Shown here: positions 6,370 through 10,289 of the stretch, piece after piece
Numbering within the stretch: position 1 is the first letter of the stretch
How the letters are laid out: each line of letters begins with the position of its first letter
DNA from: N074bin45 sp039587475
GTDB taxonomy: Bacteria > Gemmatimonadota > Gemmatimonadetes > Gemmatimonadales > GWC2-71-9
Assembly: GCA_039587475.1 (NCBI GenBank)
Contig: JBDHIK010000099.1
Coordinates: 1-10,289, forward strand
DNA: 10,289 nt
Direction of reading: 5' to 3'
Notes under the pieces: model-generated
Databases searched by the model: none
Seen by the model: only the letters and a program-made list of their open reading frames with translations
What the model was told of the DNA's origin: nothing
Translations under genes and position numbers: made by a program

Positions 6370-8879
6370 CAGAAGACAATTCCGCAGACCGCCTTCAGGC
6401 CTATCGGGCCAAACGCGCGGCCGAACGGACCCCCGAACCGGTCGGGACGGTGTCGCGGGCGCCGGGACACCTGTTCGTGTTCCACCAGCACGCCGCAAGG
6501 CGGTTGCATTGGGACCTGCGGCTCGAGATGCACGGTGTCCTCATGTCGTGGGCGGTCCCCAAGGGCCCGTCCAACAATCCCGAAGACAAGCGCCTGGCGG
6601 TCCACGTAGAAGACCATCCCGTCGAGTACGGCGACTTCGAGGGCACCATTCCCGAAGGCAACTACGGGGCGGGTGCCGTCATCGTCTGGGACCGTGGCGT
6701 CTGGGTTCCCATCGGAGATCCTGACGAGGGGATGGCCAAGGGCAAGCTCCTGTTCGAACTGAAGGGCTACAAGTGCAAGGGCACCTGGACTCTGGTGAAG
6801 CTCAAGAAGGAAGAGAAAGAGTGGCTCCTCATCAAGGAACGGGATGCCTACGCCGTGTGGGACGACCACGAGTTTCCCGCCGGTTCGGTCTGGTCGGGTC
6901 TCACGGTGGAGCAGCTTGCCTCGGGGGCGGATCCGGCCGCCGAGCTCGTCCCGGCGCTCGAGGAAGCCGGCGCCGTCTCTGGGCCCGTCGCTCCCAGGGA
7001 TGTCGGCATCATGCTGGCCGAAACGGCCCCTCGGCCATTCAGCGATCCCGACTGGGTCTTCGAGCTCAAACTCGACGGCTACCGCATCATCGCCGGTCGC
7101 CGGGATGGCATCGTGCAGCTCCTCACGCGGAACGGACACGACGTGACAGGGAGCTTTCCGGAGATCGCCAAGGCGGTCGGGGCGCTGCCATACGAGGGTC
7201 TGGTGCTGGACGGCGAGTTGATCGGCCTGGACGATCGTGGACGGCCCTCGTTCCAGCGCCTGCAGCAACGCGCCAAGCTGACCCGTCCACTGGAAATCAA
7301 ACGGGCCTCCCTCGAGGCGCCCACGACGTTCTTTGCGTTCGATCTTCTGGGGTTCGGGGAGTTCGACCTGCGCCCGCTTCCGTTGGTCGAGCGCAAGACG
7401 TTTCTGCGCCGGATCCTTCCCACGGTCGGTGCCGTCCCGTATGTGGAACACTTCGAGGAGGAAGGCGAGGCCCTGTTCGAGCGGGTGCGCGACCTCCGGC
7501 TCGAGGGGATCGTGGCCAAGAAAGCCGCGTCCCCCTATCGGGCCGGCCGTTCCGCCGACTGGCTCAAGGTCCGGGCCGACCTGATCGACGACTTCGTGGT
7601 CGTCGGGTTCAGCGAACCCAAGGGGTCACGGGGTGGGTTCGGCGCGCTGCACCTGGCGGACTACGTCGATGGGGAGTTGACCTACGCCGGGAGGGTCGGG
7701 TCGGGCTTTTCCGGTGAGATGCTCGAGGAGGTCCGGAGCACGCTCGACGACCTGACCCGCGACACGCCAGCGTGTGCGGGGCCCGTCCCCAAGGGGGAGG
7801 AGCACCATTGGGTCGAACCCAAACTGATGTGCGAAGTGCGTTACAAGGAATGGACCGACGAGCGGGTCCTGCGTCAGCCGGTGTTTCTCACTTTTCGGGA
7901 CGACAAGCCGCTCGAGGAGTGCATCCGCCACATCAGCCGCCCCGCCCTGGACGAACCGGCAACTCTGGAGACGACGGCGCCGGTCGAGCGGGTGGTGCGC
8001 TACTCCAATCTCGACAAGGTGTTCTGGCCCGAGGAAGGCTATACCAAGGGCGATCTGATCGAGTTCTACCGGGTCGTGGCACCCTGGGCGCTGCCGTTCC
8101 TCCGTGATCGCCCGGTGGTCCTGACGCGTTTCCCCGATGGCATCGACGGCAAGTCTTTCTTCCAGAAGGACGCCCCCAAGTTCGTACCCGAATGGGTCAG
8201 GCTCGAGCGCATGTGGAGCGAGGAGTCCCAGCGTGAGATCCTCTACTTCGTGGCCGACAACGTCGAGTCGCTGCTCTACATCGCCAACATGGGCACCATC
8301 CCGCTCCACTTGTGGGCCAGTCGCATCGAGACCCTGGAGCGGCCAGACTGGGTGATCCTCGACCTCGATCCCAAGGAAGCGCCGTTCCGCGACGTGGTCA
8401 CACTGGCCCGGGCGGCCCACGATCTCTGCGCCGACGTGGTGATCCCCAGCTACGTCAAGACCAGTGGGTCGTCAGGCCTCCACGTCCTCATGCCGCTCGG
8501 CCGGTTGTGCACCTACGAGCAGGCCAAGGCCATTGGCGAGCTGTTTGCCCGTATTCTCGCCGCGGAACATCCGGATATTGCCACGGTGACCCGACGGCCC
8601 TCCAGCCGAGAGGGGAAGGTCTACGTGGACTTTCTGCAGAACGGCCGCGGCAAGCTGGTCGTGGCGCCGTACAGTGTCCGGCCCCTGCCTGGCGCGCCGG
8701 TGTCGACGCCGTTGGCCTGGGACGAGGTCGATGACAGCCTGGATATTGGACATTTCACCATCGCCACGGTGCCCCGAAGGCTCCAGACGCTGGGGCGGCG
8801 GCTCATGGAACCGGTGATTTCCGAGACACCCGATCTCGGAAGCGTGCTCGAGGCGCTTACGGAGCGGCTCTCGGCGTGA
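6360..8879 (+). CDS. ligD: LigD, three-domain ATP-dependent NHEJ DNA ligase (PE-LIG-POL)
   Basis: An 839-residue multifunctional NHEJ ligase. Residues about 35-165 are the 3'-phosphoesterase, with H42, H50, D52, R54, H86 and Y90 in the spacing of the known Pseudomonas active site. Residues about 213-405 are the adenylyltransferase: ELKLDGYR with nucleophile K237, FFAFDLL (324-330), EGIVAKK (382-388) and WLKVR (401-405). An OB fold follows to about 525. Residues about 545-835 are the primase-like polymerase, with LDLDP (D668, D670), SGSSGLHV (H708) and VYVDF (D757). All key residues expected are present, so it should be active. The order matches the Pseudomonas type, not the mycobacterial one. 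Start ATG 6360 has no Shine-Dalgarno; the frame is open further upstream but that part is antisense to ku. Confidence 0.97.
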   Translation: MAATEDNSADRLQAYRAKRAAERTPEPVGTVSRAPGHLFVFHQHAARRLHWDLRLEMHGVLMSWAVPKGPSNNPEDKRLAVHVEDHPVEYGDFEGTIPEGNYGAGAVIVWDRGVWVPIGDPDEGMAKGKLLFELKGYKCKGTWTLVKLKKEEKEWLLIKERDAYAVWDDHEFPAGSVWSGLTVEQLASGADPAAELVPALEEAGAVSGPVAPRDVGIMLAETAPRPFSDPDWVFELKLDGYRIIAGRRDGIVQLLTRNGHDVTGSFPEIAKAVGALPYEGLVLDGELIGLDDRGRPSFQRLQQRAKLTRPLEIKRASLEAPTTFFAFDLLGFGEFDLRPLPLVERKTFLRRILPTVGAVPYVEHFEEEGEALFERVRDLRLEGIVAKKAASPYRAGRSADWLKVRADLIDDFVVVGFSEPKGSRGGFGALHLADYVDGELTYAGRVGSGFSGEMLEEVRSTLDDLTRDTPACAGPVPKGEEHHWVEPKLMCEVRYKEWTDERVLRQPVFLTFRDDKPLEECIRHISRPALDEPATLETTAPVERVVRYSNLDKVFWPEEGYTKGDLIEFYRVVAPWALPFLRDRPVVLTRFPDGIDGKSFFQKDAPKFVPEWVRLERMWSEESQREILYFVADNVESLLYIANMGTIPLHLWASRIETLERPDWVILDLDPKEAPFRDVVTLARAAHDLCADVVIPSYVKTSGSSGLHVLMPLGRLCTYEQAKAIGELFARILAAEHPDIATVTRRPSSREGKVYVDFLQNGRGKLVVAPYSVRPLPGAPVSTPLAWDEVDDSLDIGHFTIATVPRRLQTLGRRLMEPVISETPDLGSVLEALTERLSA

Positions 8880-8880
8880 C

Positions 8881-8917
8881 GGGCCCGAGGGTCGAGCCCA
8901 CGTTTCAAACGTGAAAC
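8881..8917. repeat. Overlapping inverted repeats after ligD
   Basis: Immediately after the ligD stop, GGGC-C-CGA-GGG-TCG-A-GCCC (8881-8899) can fold into an imperfect hairpin. It is followed by the perfect palindrome CACGTTT-C-AAACGTG (8899-8913), which overlaps a second repeat, GTTTC-N6-GAAAC (8902-8917). There is no T tract, so these look more like an operator or a weak terminator than a standard intrinsic terminator. Confidence 0.4.
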
Positions 8918-8931
8918 ATCCAGGAACTTCC

Positions 8932-8960
8932 TCGACACCCGGGTGTGTTCACCCTAGTAT
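8932..8960 (+). promoter_or_regulatory. Promoter of the lipoprotein gene, with embedded palindrome
   Basis: TCGACA (8932-8937, 5 of 6 to the -35), 17 nt spacer, TAGTAT (8955-8960, 4 of 6 to the -10). The start point would be near 8967, leaving a leader of about 29 nt. The perfect 12 bp palindrome ACACCCGGGTGT (8935-8946) overlaps the -35 and spacer and is a candidate repressor site. Confidence 0.55.
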
Positions 8961-8985
8961 TGGGGGTCGTCACCGGGGTAACAGC

Positions 8986-8991
8986 AGGAGG
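8986..8991 (+). promoter_or_regulatory. Ribosome binding site AGGAGG
   Basis: AGGAGG 4 nt before the ATG at 8996. It selects this start over an in-frame upstream start near 8945, which would lie inside the predicted promoter. Confidence 0.7.
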
Positions 8992-8995
8992 CAGT

Positions 8996-9553
8996 ATGCG
9001 CAGGGCAGCGACAATCATGGTGATACCGATGGCCTGGTTGGCCATGGGGTGCGCCGATGGAGCCATCGGTGACGGGGGCGAGGACGGCCGTGATCTGACC
9101 ACCATGACCGCCGGCGTCAGCGAATCGGTCGTGGCGTCCGACCTGGAGTTGGGGCGGACCCCGGTGGCAGCCGAGGCACCATTCGCAGCAGCCCCGGTCG
9201 AGTCGCTCGACGCACCGGGCGAGGCCGAGTCCGACGATGCCGAACGCACCGAGCCGGCACCGGCCCTGGTGTCGTTCACCGATGGTCTCGATCTCGCCAG
9301 CGAACCCCAGATCATCGAAACGGCCCTCCCCATTCTGGGTGCAGGGGCCGGCACCATGTTGCGGCCCGGGGCGACGGTGGTGGCTGTCGGGAATCCCGTC
9401 GACCTGTTCCGGCCGGTACGATCGGGAGCGAGTCCCTGGCCTGAGGCCCGGCCCGGAGAGTTCCCCGTAGCGGACCGGTACGGCACCACGCTGGCGGTCG
9501 GCTCAGGCGGCGGTGGCGGTCACTGTCCCATGCCGGGTCTCATCAGTCGGTAA
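8996..9553 (+). CDS. Small predicted lipoprotein, acidic, with Gly-rich tail
   Basis: A 185-residue protein. The N-terminus has two Arg, a hydrophobic stretch and a lipobox LAMG|C with Cys19, so it is probably cleaved by signal peptidase II and lipid-anchored. The mature protein is rich in Ala, Glu, Asp and Pro (about 20-90), suggesting disorder. A more ordered part (about 95-140) includes SFTDGLDLASEPQI and GATVVAVGNPVDLF. The tail is a five-glycine run followed by HCPMPGLISR. I do not recognise a family. The start is set by AGGAGG and the fit of the signal peptide; starting upstream would add 17 residues before the signal. It follows ligD by 116 nt but has its own promoter, so it is probably independent of DNA repair. 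Confidence 0.72.
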   Translation: MRRAATIMVIPMAWLAMGCADGAIGDGGEDGRDLTTMTAGVSESVVASDLELGRTPVAAEAPFAAAPVESLDAPGEAESDDAERTEPAPALVSFTDGLDLASEPQIIETALPILGAGAGTMLRPGATVVAVGNPVDLFRPVRSGASPWPEARPGEFPVADRYGTTLAVGSGGGGGHCPMPGLISR

Positions 9554-9576
9554 GCAGCCGAAACCACTGAACGTAC

Positions 9577-9602
9577 AAAGGCCCGGGTTTCCCCGGGCCT
9601 TT
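9577..9602. terminator. Bidirectional intrinsic terminator
   Basis: AAAGGCCCGGG (9577-9587), loop TTTC, CCCGGGCCTTT (9592-9602): a perfect 11 bp stem flanked by A and T runs within the stem, usable from either side. It sits between the convergent lipoprotein gene (stop 9553) and the minus-strand gene ending at 9630. Confidence 0.85.
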
Positions 9603-9629
9603 GCGTTGTGCCCCCTGTACCCCGTCACC

Positions 9630-10289
9630 TCACGAGCGGGTGATGATCTTCTGACCACACGCCGTGTGCTCGATCGTGACGGTAGTGGTCTCTCCGTTTC
9701 GCGTCACCTGGGCCACGATGACCCCGGCGTCGAATCGTGGCGCCACCGTGCAGTCGGTATTGAAGTGCAGTGGCGTGGTGGTCTGGATCGTCACGTTGAA
9801 CGTGGCGGTCGCGTTGCGCACCCAGGTGCTGTTGCCATCGAAACTCCAGGTTCCGCTGGGCAGCCGTTCGCCCTGCTCGATGGAGCCGGCCACGTCGGCC
9901 AGGAACGTGCCATTCCAGTTCTTCTGGTGGTCGGCGGTATGACCGTTCGGGAAGACCATGTTCGTGGTGAAGTTGGTGATGGTGTGGGTCAGTTGACTGC
10001 CCGGGTTGCTGGGGCTGCCGACGACCTGCCGGACCCCGTTCCACATGATCGAGCGCGATCGCTCCTGGTGTGACACCGTCTTGGACAGGCCGGTGAAGAG
10101 GAATCGCACGCCGAACCCGGGGATGGCGGGATCTTCGATGCCAAGAGATCCATCCATGGCCACGGTGATGTCGCCGACGGCGCACTCGACCGCGGTGAAA
10201 TCGAGAAGTACGGCGTCCGGCACACGGTCGCCATCGAGGTTGGCCGGCGGGTTCGGGCTGATGACCGGGTCGCAGGGGAGTCGGCCGCG
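9630..10289 (-). CDS. Probable exported protein with acidic GDxVPD motif (5' end outside window)
   Basis: The frame runs from the TGA at 9632-9630 to the right edge with no stop, about 219 codons. A GTG at 10223 could be mistaken for the start, but the 22 codons above it (including PCDPVISPNPPANLDGDR) continue the same style of sequence, so the true start is probably outside. NLDGDRVPDA resembles acidic Asp-rich turns such as DxDGDGVPD, which bind calcium in several exported families. The rest looks beta-rich, with many Thr, Asn and Gly residues (FNVTIQTTTPLHFN) and few cysteines (C in LPCDP, VECAVGD, TDCTVAP and TACGQK), which could pair as disulfides. This fits an exported or lipid-anchored protein, but no signal peptide can be seen here. 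Function unrecognised. Confidence 0.75.
   Translation of the reverse strand, partial: RGRLPCDPVISPNPPANLDGDRVPDAVLLDFTAVECAVGDITVAMDGSLGIEDPAIPGFGVRFLFTGLSKTVSHQERSRSIMWNGVRQVVGSPSNPGSQLTHTITNFTTNMVFPNGHTADHQKNWNGTFLADVAGSIEQGERLPSGTWSFDGNSTWVRNATATFNVTIQTTTPLHFNTDCTVAPRFDAGVIVAQVTRNGETTTVTIEHTACGQKIITRS

Noticed and set aside
6342..7451. 369-codon open frame on the minus strand inside ligD
   Set aside because: Opposite strand to conserved ligD motifs; it also would overlap the ku promoter. No recognisable domain.
7626..8420. 264-codon open frame on the minus strand inside ligD
   Set aside because: Shadow of the OB-fold and polymerase coding region; composition is typical of antisense GC-rich frames.
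4822..9766. Short repeated string GGTATTGAAGTG near 4823 and 9757
   Set aside because: Both copies encode His-Phe-Asn-Thr on the minus strand in unrelated proteins and there is no further similarity around them; chance match.

Overview
The window is GC-rich bacterial DNA, densely packed, with short intergenic gaps and several GTG starts (positions 506, 3044, 3902 and 4623). Most starts lack a clear Shine-Dalgarno; AGGAGG-type sites stand out only at 3050-3057 and 8986-8991. A non-homologous end-joining (NHEJ) pair with the PE-LIG-POL order of LigD, a MerR-TPR hybrid, GufA/ZupT-like ZIP transporters and a membrane Ser/Thr kinase suggest a soil or free-living lineage such as Gemmatimonadota, or less likely Myxococcota or Acidobacteriota. 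That placement is inferred from gene content, not from a marker gene.

Layout. Minus strand, left: the 5' part of an unrecognised membrane-anchored protein (1-506). It is preceded by a two-gene unit made of a membrane-anchored TPR-like protein and a Ser/Thr kinase whose start overlaps the partner's stop (631-3044). Minus strand, centre: a tight run of four genes, ku > merR/TPR > ZIP > ZIP (6332 down to 3162), with gaps of 16 and 10 nt and an 8 nt overlap. Plus strand: ligD (6360-8879) diverges from ku with only 27 bp between the start codons. A short lipoprotein gene (8996-9553) follows with its own recognisable promoter, then a strong bidirectional terminator (9577-9602). The window ends inside a convergent minus-strand gene for a probable exported protein whose N-terminus lies outside.

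How the genes fit together. Ku binds broken DNA ends and recruits LigD, which trims, fills and seals them. Ku is co-directional and closely spaced with a putative regulator and two metal-ion importers. Bacterial LigD polymerase and end-processing activities are manganese-dependent, so a link between metal supply and end joining is a reasonable but unproven reading. The kinase pair has a separate presumed promoter region and may be unrelated to the repair cluster. All intergenic stretches are under 130 bp. No RNA genes, insertion sequences, CRISPR arrays or prophage genes were seen.
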